NCBI GenBank assembly: GCA_015501585.1 | Contig: JADNRY010000090.1 | Span: forward strand, 124,001-188,000 | DNA length: 64,000 nt | Direction of reading: 5' to 3' | From: Rhodocollybia butyracea | Taxonomy: Eukaryota; Basidiomycota; Agaricomycetes; Agaricales; Omphalotaceae | In this document: in pieces, positions 1-11,870 of the stretch | How the letters are laid out: each line of letters begins with the position of its first letter | Numbering within the stretch: the first letter of the stretch is position 1 | The notes under the pieces: generated by a model | Seen by the model: the letters and a program-made list of their open reading frames with translations, nothing else | Told to the model about the DNA's origin: nothing | Databases searched by the model: none | Position numbers and translations under genes: made by a program

Positions 1-249
1 TTACCTCGGACATACCTCGGATTATTCTCACGCCTATACCTCGGTCCGATCTCGGCGATTCCTCGCACTTTACTTCCTCTCCTTCTGGGACAACCTTGGT
101 GGTGTGTTGGGGGTGTTGCTAATAGCTTCACCGAAGTCCCACCTTTTCCTCGGCCTTGTAGTCTACTCCGGATATTCTTCCCACGATTCTGATCTTGCCT
201 TTCGGCCCTACATTGGCTCCGCTTCCATTCCGGCCTAGGTTGCACGACC
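1..249. other. No gene seen
   Basis: T- and C-rich sequence with many CCTCGG words. I see no coding pattern. It runs directly into the tandem repeat that follows. Confidence 0.4.
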
Positions 250-880
250 TTGTCACATCCCTGGTATGCAACTGGGGTCTTCCTGCTTAATATCTGTTCC
301 ATAGCTGTGGCCTCTGTAGATCATACCTGGGTTCTATCTGGATACATGGTGGAGCATAGCTGGTACATATCTGAGATCTTGCTGCTTCATACCTGTTCCG
401 TACCTGTCCTGTCCTTAGATCACACCTGGGTTCTACCTGGATACCTGGTGGAGCATCCCTGGTACGCAACCAGTGGGGACTTGCTGCTTCATACCTGTTC
501 TGTACCTGTGGCCTCTGTAGATCATACCTGGTCTCTATGTGGATGCATGGAGGAGCATGCCCGGTACGCAACTGGGATCTTGCTGTTTCATACCTGTTCC
601 ATACATGTTTGTCTGTAGATCACACTTGGGTTCTACCTGTATGCCTCGTGGGCATAGCTAGTCCATATCTGGGATCTTGCGGCTTCATACCTGTTCCATA
701 CCTGTCCTGTCTTTAGATCACACCAGGCTTCTATTTGGATGCTTAGTGTGGCATACCTGGTACCTATCTGGGCTCTTGCTGCTTAATACCTGTTCTGTAC
801 CTCTAGCCTCTGTGAATCATACCTGGTTTCTATCTGGATGCAAGGTGTAGCATACCTGGTGGGTATCTGGAGCCTCAGTC
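250..880. repeat. Degenerate ~100-bp tandem repeat, about six units
   Basis: The phrase 'ttctatctggat' and close variants recur near 331, 430, 531, 630, 727 and 826, giving a period of 98-103 bp. Each unit also contains variants of 'cttcatacctgttc' and 'gatcatacctgg'. A 122-codon open frame on the plus strand (250-618) simply translates the repeat into imperfect ~34-residue blocks such as DHTWVLSGYMVEH. I treat the frame as a by-product of a period close to a multiple of three rather than as a gene. Confidence 0.8.
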
Positions 881-1549
881 CATATTGTCTCACAATATTG
901 CTCCCATATTAGCCCTGAAAACACAAGTGAACAATCTTGATAGTATGAACTACATAACCTTTTTCATAACATTCACAGTTGTTCTTTCTACATTCCTGGT
1001 AACTTCCTCCAAATCTCATAAACTAATGATGAATAGACACATAAATGCACTTGTCATAATCCAAAAAACTCATATTGATGGTTTTCTTTTTGATTTATAA
1101 TCACTGTTTAGCATACTTCCTTCACTATTTATTATATTCTAACTACATGTTTTTTCAAAAATTCTGTGCCATTATGATGACTAGATAGAACACTTGTATG
1201 ATATAATAGGTACAATAGATTACAGATGTATTCACTGTTTATGGGTATGACTATAGTAAGATTATGCTAATCACATACATCATAGCTCCCTTGTATCTCT
1301 ACCAAAACTTGCCACCTTTGCAGCAAATTAACAGTGATATTAACTTTTCATATGTTCATTGTAATTCTATTATCCATAGTACAACTTACATGAGCCAATG
1401 TCAAAGTAATTTTATTCTTGCATTACTGTAAGTTCATTGAATTATCCTAAACAACATTTATCTTTGGCATAATTTCCCCATCTATTCCCCGTCTTTTGTG
1501 ATTAATAATGAATATGGATTTGCATAATTTGGGTATTAATTGTTTTCCT
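881..1549. other. AT-rich, no gene seen
   Basis: Strongly AT-rich sequence without a credible coding frame, splice pattern or inverted ends. Confidence 0.4.
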
Positions 1550-1860
1550 TTGCTCAGTATACATCTTTTGCAATTCTGGCTCATTGTAGGTAAAAAACCA
1601 GAAAGCAACTTCCCATAAGTTGAGTGAAATTATAGAAGATGTTTTACATAACTTTTCTGTATATAGTACAAGGAATGGGCAACATATAAGCATTATATAT
1701 CTCCATTTGCTCAGCATACATCTTTCATGATTCTGGCTCATTATAGGTAAAAAATCAGAACACAACTTCCTATAATTTGAGTGAAATTATAGAAGATGTT
1801 TTGCATAACCTTTCTATATATTTCCTGTATGTTGTACAAGGAACAGATGACATACAAGTC
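1550..1860. repeat. Two tandem copies of a ~156-bp AT-rich unit
   Basis: The block beginning 'ctcagtatacatctt' near 1554 returns near 1710, followed in both places by the same order of words (ctggctcatt, ggtaaaaaa, gagtgaaattatagaagatg). A short minus-strand frame (1502-1765) is a translation of the repeat. Confidence 0.75.
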
Positions 1861-2094
1861 TTTTATATTGACTTGAAGCACTATGTTTCTACCATATCTT
1901 CAGCATGACTTTTGCCCCTTATATATATTTCATGATAAATCTATGTGTCTCAACTTTAACATGATTTTACAATGATTTCACCAAGAGCCTCAAAAATTAT
2001 GTGATTCCCACTTGGTGGATTTATGCATTTGTTCAGCATATATTATGGTAAATCACGTGATCCTGCATCCAGTGTACCTTCCATACGCCGTCCA

Positions 2095-2400
2095 ACTTGC
2101 TGATGCTCACTGATTGTCCTGGTTTGGGCAGTCTAAAAGATTGTTTGCTCAAGACAATGATTTTGATTGTCCTTAATATAGGCAATCCAAATGATTGTCT
2201 TAAATTGGGCGCTCTAAATGATTGCATACTCAAGACAATCAAAATCATTGTCCTCAATACTAGGCAATCCAAATGATTGCCCTAAATTGTGGGCATTCTA
2301 AATGAGTGTTTGGCAAAAAAAACATCTAAATGATTGTTTTTTTCAAAAAATGATTGTCTCAGACAATCAAATTGATTGTTTTTCCTTTCCGTAGTGTAGA
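2095..2400. repeat. Short interspersed GATTGTC / GACAATC repeats
   Basis: Variants of 'aatgattgt' and 'aagacaat' occur about ten times in direct and inverted orientation, often next to 'gggca..ctaaa' words. The stretch could fold into hairpins. No inverted ends or target duplication could be assigned. The adjoining minus-strand open frame (2282-2647) is not recognised. Confidence 0.5.
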
Positions 2401-2863
2401 TGTGTTCCGCAGGAAGACAACACATACTATTACAGGCCAGAATTGAGGGCAATTCATCCAGAATATTATTAATTGCCTCTGATTTTGTGGTAACATCAAG
2501 TGGATGTGAAGGTATTGAATTTAGAACTGCAGTGGTTAATTTTTTCACATTCAATTTGACTACAAGAGGTTCAGGCATTGGAATCCACGCTGGTAGTATG
2601 GAGTTAAGAACTACAGCACAAGTTGATTCCAGGGAAGACATCCTCAAGGTCAGTGGCCGTCGTTGATGGGTTCAATAAGGGTCCGTTTGATAGTTCCCGC
2701 CAATCGGTTCCCACCGTGGAAAGTGGGAATCGGATGACGGTCCGGTGGCCTAGCGCGCGCGCGATATACACGTTTTTATCATAGTTAATCGTACTTTACT
2801 TACTTTTCTTCCCCCATCGTCTCCTCATGGGCAGAACCAAAACCAAGGGAATTGGGTATACCC

Positions 2864-3444
2864 ATGATCTGCATATTACCCGCACCTCTGAGCACGAGTA
2901 CAAAAAACTCAGAGGCTGCTGATGTCAAAGACAAAAATGCCAAGTGGACGCTTCAGTGTGTTCTGGCGCTCATTTCTGTTCTAAAGCCACATCTCAGTGC
3001 CGCTGGAGATGGCCATAAGTTCAAATCTGCTGTGTACAAAGAGGCCGCGGCTTATCTGAACACGAGAATCATTGCTGGTGGTCCAAAGAAAGAGAAAGGT
3101 GTGAAAGATAAGGTTAAAGATGTGGGTATTTTATACTTGTATGGACTGATTATTCGCTCATTCTGCATCTTTAGCTGCTTGATATATACGATGCAGTCAT
3201 ATACCTTAAGAATAACACCTCTGGACTTGTATGGGATGATGAATTGGGCATGAACATTGGTGAAGAGGAGGAGGGGATATGGAAGCATATCATTGTGGCA
3301 AAACCAGCATGCACGCCATTTAAGAAGTCTGGTTGGGCTATTTTTTTGGATTGTTGTACAGATATTGTGCAGGTGGATCTTCAGTGCTTGGAAGGGAAAC
3401 ATATTCATTATAAAAAGCTGGTGATGAGAGAGCATCACATATGA
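2864..3444 (+). CDS. Myb/SANT-like protein of the Harbinger element
   Basis: Two exons (2864-3121 and 3175-3444) joined in phase by a 53-nt intron give 175 residues. The product begins a Myb/SANT-like domain with WTLQCVLALISVLKPH, followed by AAGDGHKFKSAVYKEAA. The second exon carries NNTSGLVWDDELGMNI and CTPFKKSGWAIFLDC, a pattern common in fungal Myb/SANT-like proteins linked to Harbinger elements. In that superfamily the Myb-like partner binds the element ends and helps import the transposase; this role is inferred here, not shown. The start at 2864 is the first ATG in frame. The typical first Trp-Thr-Asp/Glu-Glu motif is changed to WTLQ. Confidence 0.75.
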
Positions 3445-3501
3445 GACGGAAGTACCTACATTTCAAACTAAGTTGTAGGCCATAATAAGATAAACCAAAA
3501 C

Positions 3502-3930
3502 TCACTTTGCAATTGTGTCATTAGACCTTTGAAACCGCTCCCCCAGGTGACGAACACTAAGCCCTGTTACTGATGCATATAAAAATATAGCAAGCTGCTC
3601 CTCAACCATAACATCTCGGCCATCTCTGTATCCCATCTGGCGTAGTTCAATTACCAGTGATATGAATACATGAAGCCGGACACCAAGCTCAGTGTAAATT
3701 CGATCCGGATGGCCATAGATTAGCTCATTGACCCAGTCTCGACCAGAGAGCCTTGATGTATGGTAAGCCTGTCTCCAATATTGTCCAGATGCATACAGGG
3801 TTGCTACAAAGGTTACAAGGCGTGTGATTTCAATAGCAGCCTGTGTCCACTCATTAACGGCTGCGACTACTGCCTGGGGTGCAATCGGGGGCATAGAGAT
3901 CAAAGATAATCGATTGGGAAGGCAAAACAC
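3502..3930 (-). pseudogene. HARBI1-like transposase, N-terminal exon only
   Basis: About 142 residues ending QLAIFLYASVTGLSVRHLGE and then RFQRSNDTIAK. This is the hallmark of the N-terminal helix-turn-helix region of fungal HARBI1-like (DDE_4) transposases. The exon ends at a GTGAGT donor site, but no following exon with the DDE nuclease domain lies between it and the other element end. The catalytic half has therefore been deleted. The gene is divergent from, and convergent in space with, the Myb-like gene inside the same inverted ends. Confidence 0.8.
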
Positions 3931-4120
3931 GGTCTATTTACAATCGGCACGCCAGCATGCCGCTAGCGGACCGTCATCCGATTCCCACTTTCCACGGTGG
4001 GAACCGATTGGCGGGAACTATCAAACGGACCCTAAAAGGAGGAAAAAGCAAAACTCATACAGGTTTTAGTGGGAAATCGAGCTGATGGCCGAAGCATGAA
4101 GGTTGGGATAGTGGCAACTA

Positions 4121-4500
4121 TCCTGCATACCGGATCATCAATTAAATGACCCGACATAGTAGCGGACTTGGTACACAGTACTTGGCACATGACATGATTA
4201 GATAGGGCATCTGAAACAACCGGCATGGCGGCTCAACATCAGGTGGGAAAGAGATACCCAATCTGGCGGTTTTGGAAGAATGCAACACTCATTTGACATC
4301 TACAAGACCCTCCTGCATACCGGATCATCAATTAAATGACCCGACATAGTAGCGGACTTGGTACACAGTACTTGGCACATGACATGATTAGATAGGGCAT
4401 CTGAAATAACCGGCATGGCGGCTCAACATCAGGTGGGAAAGAGATACCCGATCTGGCGGTTTTGGAAGAATCCAAAACTCATTTGACACCTACAAGACCC
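4121..4500. repeat. Exact-length tandem duplication, 2 x 190 bp
   Basis: Copy one (4121-4310) and copy two (4311-4500) both begin TCCTGCATACCGGATCATCA and end TACAAGACCC, with only a few differences. The second copy runs into the hAT-like coding remnant that follows. Confidence 0.9.
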
Positions 4501-4519
4501 GAGTCCCTTCCCTTCGGTC

Positions 4520-5040
4520 AGAGTCGGGGAAGTATGCCGCACCGCATGCACATGACTTGTATATCTGACCCTTTTACATGTCAGGCTCGCAAGATATCGT
4601 ACAAAATCATCAGCTCACCAACTTTGCTCTTGCCTAAATGGCGGGAGCAACTCGCTAATACTCCATTCCAAGGCGGTATATTACCTTGCGACGTTTCCAC
4701 TCGCTGGAACTCAACCTATGATATGCTTGGTGCTTTCCTTGAAATGAGAGGCCCAGTTACCGAATTTTTGGACTGTTCATCAAATGGAATGTTGGAATAT
4801 GTTTTTGAGGACAAAGAATGGGCCGTTATTGAAGGATTGGTTTCTGCATTCAAGGTATGCTTCAGTGTTTCTTTATTTCCAAACAACTGATTATGGTGCT
4901 TCAGATCTTGAAGGACGCAACTCTGTTTTTTGCATCTAATTCTTCAAAGGTAGGTTCTGTCATTCCTACCATGGATGCCATTGACAAAGCATTGGACACC
5001 GGCATTATTGACAACAATGTACTCTTGGAACCCATTTGTA
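4520..5040 (+). pseudogene. hAT transposase fragment
   Basis: Two frames encode pieces of a hAT transposase. The first has CDVSTRWNSTYDMLGAFLEM, the characteristic segment before the C-terminal dimerisation region. The second has QILKDATLFFASNSSKVGSV and IPTMDAIDKALDT, which directly follow in intact family members. The join (about 4857-4905) looks like an intron (AAG|gtatgc...cag). No N-terminal BED finger, DDE segments or terminal repeats were found, and the coding pattern stops near 5030. Confidence 0.75.
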
Positions 5041-5289
5041 TGGCCCATATAGTGTGTAATAAATCAGAGTTTGAAGTAGTGCTGTTTTGGTTGCATACAC
5101 AAACATCTGTCTCATCCATTGGGATATATCCATATGGCTCATTCCATGAAGTTGTGAATTCACTGTAAATTAAACATGAAAACACTCAGATAGTATTAAG
5201 TATATAGCATAGACCAAACTCTGTGAACCATTACACACAATTAACTTAAGACTAGTACAAGTTAGTGGGTAGTAAGTTGAGTCCATTTA
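5041..5289. other. No gene seen
   Basis: Mixed-composition sequence between the hAT fragment and the gypsy element. No feature recognised. Confidence 0.35.
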
Positions 5290-5690
5290 GGGACAGGGAG
5301 CGCTGGCGGGTCACTGGCTGTAACGGCTATGCCGTTACTGGTCTTAAGGCGCTGCATTGCCATTCAATTTCTCTTTATATTCAATATATTCATTTTTCTA
5401 TATACTGCATACCGTATGACTTACATAAGTAAGTCTTCTTTTATACTGGTACACTACATGCTATAAAGCTTGTTGTGTTCACTCGTGTGATTTAAGCAAC
5501 GCCTCATAGAGGCCTTACACTTTTTTGAACATCAAGTAGCGTTATACACTTACCGTTGTTTAAAAGTAAAAGATACAGTATGCAGTACAATATCAATCAT
5601 ATTCATCAAACATCCTCGCCATCAGCTTCTTTCAATCATTAAGAACTTCTTAAGAAATTCACTTCCTTTATAAGCCTTTAAAATGCTCAG

Positions 5691-8600
5691 ATGACTTCAC
5701 CGAGTCCAGAGACAGCGAATAATTGCACGTCTGATAATAATGACGCCACATCACAGAACGATTCCCACATGGTCAAACCATCAGAGGAAAAAACAAGTGA
5801 GCCTGAAAAGCTCCTCATTCAATTAACAGAGGAAATACCTCAGCAAGGAGAAAATCCTACGACGACGACTGATAACAACAGTCAATCAGAAGGCAGTCAA
5901 ATGACTGCCATAAAAGAACCAAGAGACGATATCTCTATAAATGAGAAAGCAGCTAAAGCACTGGATTCAATAACAGACCTTGCACAGGTCTTAGTAAATG
6001 CTACAGGGCATATGCTGAAAATCGCGGAAACAAATCAGCAATCCTTGAGCAAATTCACATCGGCAATGCATCAATTGAATGCACGATTAAACGAAAAAGA
6101 CAAAGAAAAGTCTTCGTCCAAGTCATCAACAAAGTCGACAGACAGTAGTGATCATACTGGGATTGCCATGCCAGTACGTAGACTGCCGGACGAACGCCCG
6201 CCAGTAGTGCCAGACATCTATAGGAATACATTGTTCTCGAACACCTCGACAGGAAAATGGAAAGATTCCATGCTCAATGTGTTGCAGGCAATAGGTCCAT
6301 CATCCATAAAACATAGAAACTATGTGGGATTTGGACAAGTAGGAGAATTACCTCCTACAATAGGCAAATTGCTATTAACACAGCGAGGCTATACAGACTC
6401 ACGTCAAAGACGTCTGTCATCGCTACCAGATACGCTGACACCTACGTTCCTTGCAGGAACAGGATATATGCCTAAAGTGAGACAAAGTCCCACTGGGAGA
6501 ACTTCTCCAGCACCAAGAGGACCTAGGTCACTCCCGATACCGCCCAAGTCCAGGGCTACAACACCGAAGTCGAATGACTTCATATTTGAAGAGCCAGAAA
6601 TCATATCTGACTCTGCGGCACAACTTACGGATCACATTTGTAATGCATTTGGAGCGTTGGCGACACCGTCAATGCCCATAAATATATTGTCCACATTTGT
6701 GGACAACAAAGCTACCATTAAAACAGAAGCATTCAGCGCGGTGATCCCACCAGCAAAACAGACAATCGCAGAAAGCCCGGAAGATCCGGGTAATGAAAGG
6801 GATACACTCATAGAGCTATTAGAGCGGTTTGGATTAAACCAAACGCCAATGCAAGTTCCTAAAAGGAACAAACCAATGGATCTCCCGAAAAGAGAACCCA
6901 TTCTGAATAACCACAATGTGGTTATTAAGGCAGAAGAGTCAATCTCTGCCATAAAAAATAACGATGTCAAGACGAATACACCCGTAATGACAGCATTCCC
7001 AGTCATAACAACTGGTGAAAAAGCACCAACTAAAGTTGACACTGACCCGGACACAGGCATAGCCTACAAATGGGATAGTCGCATAGTGATGCAACATTTG
7101 CGCAATAGGAGCTTCCGAGAAACCAGAAAAGCCTCGGATTCTTCCCAGACCAAATGGTTGGGTTCAACACAGATGGACTTCCGGTTGATAAATTCAACAC
7201 ACCCAAAGAGGTGTGGATACGCCAACAAGACAGTTTGCAAGATGCAGGTCCTTCTAAAAGTGGGGGAGGACCACCTCAAAAAACACCTACGAGAGGAGCT
7301 CCAGGAGCACCCAACAATGGTGATGACAGCTCAGACTCCAGCGGAGATGAGCACAAATGCAACAACGATAAAAATCATCAAAGCACACCATGGGATGATG
7401 ATTCATCCAAAACAATACCGATTCAGATGTCACAGATTCGTCAAACAAATTGTGGATTGGAGATATTCTCCGACCTACTGAGAAATTCAGTAGTAGCAAG
7501 AAGAAGAAGATGCGACAAAAAGTAGCATCACAACTTCGAGTGAAAACTGCAGACAATGATCGTCGCAAAGTGTACAGAAAGCAGATACATGAACATGTAG
7601 GCACTGCACTTCCTCCATTGGAGGGAGTAAAGAATATCAAAGTACCATCACCGGAGAGTTACGAAGGTACTCCCGATGTAGAGGTATTTGAAAGGTGGCT
7701 ATTGTCACTCCTTCAATGGTTCGTAGCACACCGCTATTGCGGTCCAGCTTATGATAGCGCAAGATTGCAAACCTTAGGCATGTTTCTAAAAGAAAAAGCA
7801 CTAGATTGGTACAACAATGAAGTCATTGGTGCACACAGGACCACAATTAAGTGGACCAGTGAAGAAGCCATTATTGGCTTATTTGATAGATGCATTCAAG
7901 CATCTACAATTCATCAAGCTGCTCAGCAGTTTGAGTATGAGATTATCACTCGACATTAGTATGATGGGCATCAAGAATGCAACATCCACCGCATTCATAT
8001 GATATGAAAATGTGTTTCGTTAAAGGATTGCCTATGTCAATCCTTGAAATACTTATAGACAGAGGAATAATCCCTGAATACGCGAAATTCAAGACTATCG
8101 TCAAAGTGGTTACTCGCATTGAAGATAATCGCGTACTACATGATTACTATGTGTCAGGCAAGCAAAAAAAAACGAGCACACCAAGCTCGAAATATGTTGC
8201 AAAGCACACTATTGAGGAATGAGGAGCAAGTACTCCTCCCGCTAGAACGTATACTGCATCAGCAGTACCAAAAACCCAACAAAGGGTACAGCTAGTAAGA
8301 TATACTAGCAAAGGGAAGTAGACCAGTTAAATTTGGAAACTCTTTCCGTGGAACAGGACAAGTGTCGAAGACACCGTCTAAAGAAGAATCAGTTTCTAAA
8401 AAACTATGCTTCTGTTGCGGCAAGCCAGGTCATTTCGCAAATGACCTGATGTGCAAAAGTCAGTTGTACGCCATTCAGGAAGATGAGCTGGAATCAGCTA
8501 GTCAAGATGTCAATCCACAAGAAAACCTCAAAGAGGATCTCGAATATCCTCCAGCACTTCAACCCGACGAGGATGAAGACAAGGACGAGTCTGAAGGAGA

Positions 8601-8901
8601 ATACTTCCTTGAGACATATGAAGAAGAATACATTGGTCGACTATATGACGACACCGACGACTTCCAAGAGTACTTGGGTCATATTCATGACCCGTACATT
8701 GAAAACAATCCTCTAGAGGACTGTGGACTGGCAGTATGCCTAGAGGATGACTGGGACAATGACACATTCTTGTCCCTTGATCCTCATGATAATTCAACCT
8801 TGCCCAAAATCAAGGAGTTCTCTGCAGAAGATTTCGATAAATATGTCAAAAACTCTCTAGAGAATACTTTCCTTGCAAAATGGAGGAATAAGCGGAGCTA
8901 A
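5691..8901 (+). pseudogene. Gypsy gag polyprotein, frameshifted
   Basis: The first frame (5691 to about 7150) is Ser/Thr/Asn/Glu-rich and disordered. Coding then continues in other frames: a gag capsid-like part (about 7500-7959) with FERWLLSLLQWFVAHRYCG and LKEKALDWYNNEV, a further piece (7977-8222) with MCFVKGLPMSILEILIDRG, and a piece (8362-8901) with a zinc knuckle CFCCGKPGHFANDLMC followed by an acidic tail. The knuckle is unusual: two extra residues lie between His and the last Cys compared with the standard CX2CX4HX4C spacing. At least three frame changes separate the parts, so no functional gag can be made. Confidence 0.75.
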
Positions 8902-9093
8902 GAGCTCAGCGCAATATGGAAGAGAATATATCTCAACCAATGCCGGTTGAACAAACAGGCAACGAAACAAACAATAATCCTAATCAGGATAATCATGATA
9001 CAAGGATTATATGAATACATAGCTATCCCAGATAATAACTCGAGATGAACAAGATCTAAAGATCAAGTTCAAACAAGTACTAATCGAAAAGGA

Positions 9094-9690
9094 TTGAGAA
9101 GTAAATCTCGATCCATCTCTCATCAAAGACGAAGGAGACCCGTTCGAGTCAAGGTGTGTAAATTCCCACTTGACGACATAGAGTTCAAAGAACTCTACGC
9201 TCATGGTCATGCAGACAATGAGCATGAAAAATTAAACGCCATCCAAGAGGAAGATGTTATGGACTTCTCGGCTCTACCAGAGCAAGGTCTGTATACGGAT
9301 GAGCAAATACCTTTGCTCTGCACTTATATTATACACAAGCATATGGACATCCTAGGAGGAGTACCACCGCCGGTACTCCACCATCTCGAGAAATTAATCA
9401 TCAGATTAATCTCATTGACAAACAGCATAAGTATAACTACTATATGCCAAGATGCCCAGATCATCTTAAGACTCAGCTTAGTGATAAGCTTGAGAAATAC
9501 ACCGGTGCTAACTGGTGGATTCAACAAGCTGTTCCACAAGCAGCTCCGATGCTTTGCATTCCGAAGAAAAATGGTACTCTTTGTACCATTACCAACTATT
9601 GTCAGCATAATGCTAACACGGTAAAGGATGTAACTCCTTTCCCAGACCAAGACAACATCCGTACAGATCACATGCTTACAACTAACAAGC
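9094..9690 (+). pseudogene. Gypsy pol fragment: start of reverse transcriptase
   Basis: Two overlapping frames cover the region before and at the beginning of RT. The second frame (from 9444) contains QAAPMLCIPKKNGTLCTITN and NTVKDVTPFPDQDNIRTD, matching the first conserved RT block of fungal gypsy elements, where 'PKKNGTLR' and 'TPFPDQ' are typical. The YxDD catalytic motif and everything after it are absent. Similarity ends near 9680, where the sequence changes character. Confidence 0.78.
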
Positions 9691-10435
9691 GCTGGGTTTT
9701 GTATCTTGCTTCAAACTGTTCACCAATGAAAATAAAAATAGAGTCTACTGCAAGACTTGGTACGTATTTCTTGCTTTTGTGCTCCATTATCGCTGAAAAG
9801 CTCCATCCTTCTTTAGTGCGCTCTGTCAATGTGGATGTTACACCGCATTCCAGTGCTTCTCCCTCATAGATGTTGCAAAAAGTGTTTGTTAGTAGGTGCA
9901 TACAATTTCTTTTCTTATTACCATCGCCCTAGCTGACACAATTACCAGTACTTTTCTCCCCTTTAAAATGCTTTATCGGAATAGACTAGAGGCTCCGACA
10001 ATCTTAAATCTCATATGAGTCTTCGGCTCACAGGTGGACATGATGGTCGCAACCTACAAGAAGTGGGAGATTTGGTGTCTCCTAAACGGAATGAACTTTA
10101 TGCTAGTAATCAAACACGGGAAGCGTGTGCATATCTTACTTTTCGACAGCTCTATTGAGAGGTTGAGTGTAAAATTCTTCGATGTGTACTCGAAGCCATA
10201 CTTTCGTGAATGCACGTTGCTGTATTCACTTCAACAATCATTTTTAACTAATTTTGCAAAAGCCTATTGTCCCGTTCACAATGGCAACACTTTCCTTGTG
10301 CGAGAAGGAATGCGTGCTGTGGAATTCGAAGCCATTGAGCTGAATTGTTGCACAAGCTACTGCCATCCGCACAGGTTCAAATCTTGTATCCATCCGCCTG
10401 AAAAATCCGACTAAAATGTTTTACTTGCAGAGGAC
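9691..10435. other. No assignable gene; open frames of unknown origin
   Basis: One 126-codon plus-strand frame (10034-10414) is not recognised. The stretch sits between a truncated retroelement and the SPT16 pseudogene and may contain a further decayed part of either. I could not align it with the N-terminal part of SPT16. Confidence 0.35.
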
Positions 10436-10439
10436 GATC

Positions 10440-11870
10440 CAGCGAAGGTGATTTTACCTACCTTTGAATCTATTTCCAGACGCCGGGTCAAGTTGTTGGT
10501 AAGTAATAAGTACCTTTAAATGTAGCCGTTGAAGATCCCGATGCTCCCTTTGTTCGGTCAATCTCATACCGTTCAACGGATGGACATTGTTTTGACTTGA
10601 TCAATAAACAAATCAACGCGCTGAAAAGGGACGTAAACGAACGGGAGGCGCAGAAGAAGGAAGTGATTGATGTTATCGAGCAAGAATTGCTTGTTGTCTG
10701 CTCCAGATGGTAAAAGGCTTCCGGGCAAAGTAGAAATCCATCGGAGCAGCGTTCGATACCAATCTCCAATGGGTCAGAAAGTCAGTGAGTACTTGCCTTG
10801 AAATATTGCTTGACGTTATTAACTTAATACAGTGTAGATGTGCTACTCAACAATATCAAACACCTTTTCTTTCAGCCTCGTCATTGTTCATGTGCACCTT
10901 AGATCCCCAATTCTTGTCGACAAGAAGAAAACATTTGTCAGCTACATTTTTTCTGTTATGTTATGTATAGCTTACCTTTGTTCCAGGATGTCCAACTCTT
11001 CCGTGAGGCTACAGATGTTCAATTTGACGAAACAGGAAGCATAAATACCGATGACAAGGATGAAATTGAGATGTAGCACCAAGAACAGAAGCGAAGGTAA
11101 ATCTTACACAAGGAAATTAAGGCGACCGCAGAAGCCGCTTCCTCATCTGTAAGTCGCATGCCCTCACTTGCACACTGCTTCATCTCATTTGAGATTCCGC
11201 AGAATGGAGAAACACTGGAGCTTGACATTCTTTTCTGAGAACTGGCTTTCGAAGGTGTCCCCTTCCGTACTTCCGTTCGACTAGCTTACGACAGACTGCT
11301 TAATTCATCTCACGGATCCTCTATTTTTGTTTGTCACTCTGTCCGACATAGAGATTGCTTCACTTGAGCGTGTGCAGTACAGTCTCAAGCAATTTGATCT
11401 GTGTTTGATTTTCAAGAATTTTACCAAGCTACCGTTGCATATCTACTTAATCTCAAAGCTCGTCAATGGACAATGTCAAAAATTGGCTAGAGTGAGTTGA
11501 TTTTCTTTCTACATCGAGTCGGTGCTAATCGCGTCTTTCGAAAAAAAAGTTCTATGGACACTGCAATGGCTGAAGGTCCTGTCAACTTGAACTGGGATCC
11601 TATCATGAAGCATATCAACAAATCACCGTATGAGTTTTTCCAAGGGAGTTGGACCTTCCTGTGCAGCACTACCCAAGGAGTGGAGGTATGTACCTCTTCT
11701 GTCTTAAGAATGAGAATATCCCTGATGCCACCCTCATCTCCTAGAGCGAAGCATCTGATGCTTCAGATTCAGATTCAGAGTTTGTGGCTGAACCAGACGG
11801 ATTGGCGGAGTCCGCTAGCAGCGCCGGGGCAAGCGACTTCTCTGACGCCTCTCCTTGATCCGTTGTCCAT
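10440..11870 (+). pseudogene. SPT16 (FACT complex subunit) pseudogene, C-terminal half
   Basis: SPT16 is the large subunit of the histone chaperone FACT. Conserved blocks appear in the right order but in different frames: EGDFTYL-stop-IYFQTPGQVVGK, EDPDAPFVRSISYRSTDGHC, DGKRLPGKVEIH and RYQSPMGQK, VIVHVHLRSPILVDKKKT, LFREATDVQFDETG, NGETLELDI, FEGVPFRTSVRLAY, SDIEIASLERVQYSLKQFD, EGPVNLNWDPIMKHINKSPY, then the acidic tail SEASDASDSDSEF. Intron-like segments remain, for example 10500-10527 and near 11686-11745, so this is not a processed retrocopy. Stops and shifts lie between almost all blocks (for example a TGA in the FTYL-IYF block). The N-terminal peptidase-like half was not found. Confidence 0.88.

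Larger units (their letters stand above)
2679..4032. mobile_element. PIF/Harbinger-type DNA transposon, internally deleted
   Basis: The ends are inverted repeats that match perfectly over 66 bp, beginning GGGTCCGTTTGATAGTTCCC and ending in GGTCCG. The element is flanked by TAA on both sides (2676-2678 and 4033-4035), the 3-bp target duplication typical of PIF/Harbinger. Inside are a Myb/SANT-like gene on plus and the first exon of a HARBI1-like transposase on minus, which is the usual two-gene content of this superfamily. At 1354 bp it is too short for a complete transposase, so it is probably non-autonomous. The perfect ends suggest recent movement, with transposase supplied from elsewhere. 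Confidence 0.92.
5310..9690 (+). mobile_element. Decayed Ty3/gypsy-type LTR retrotransposon, 3' truncated
   Basis: From left to right it contains an LTR-like leader, a long gag, a CCHC-like zinc knuckle, a linker and the first part of reverse transcriptase. The leader includes the palindrome GTAACGGCTATGCCGTTAC near 5320, the kind of sequence often found at fungal LTR starts. Coding frames are broken by several shifts, and the RT stops matching near 9680, so protease, RNase H, integrase and the 3' LTR are missing. The LTR limits and primer-binding site could not be fixed. Confidence 0.75.

Noticed and set aside
250..618. A 122-residue protein with ~34-residue repeats (DHTWVL..)
   Set aside because: It is the translation of a ~100-bp DNA tandem repeat; the reverse strand is equally open and the array extends beyond the frame with indels.
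10370..10400. GGTTCAAATC resembling a tRNA B box
   Set aside because: No matching A box or cloverleaf could be formed around it.
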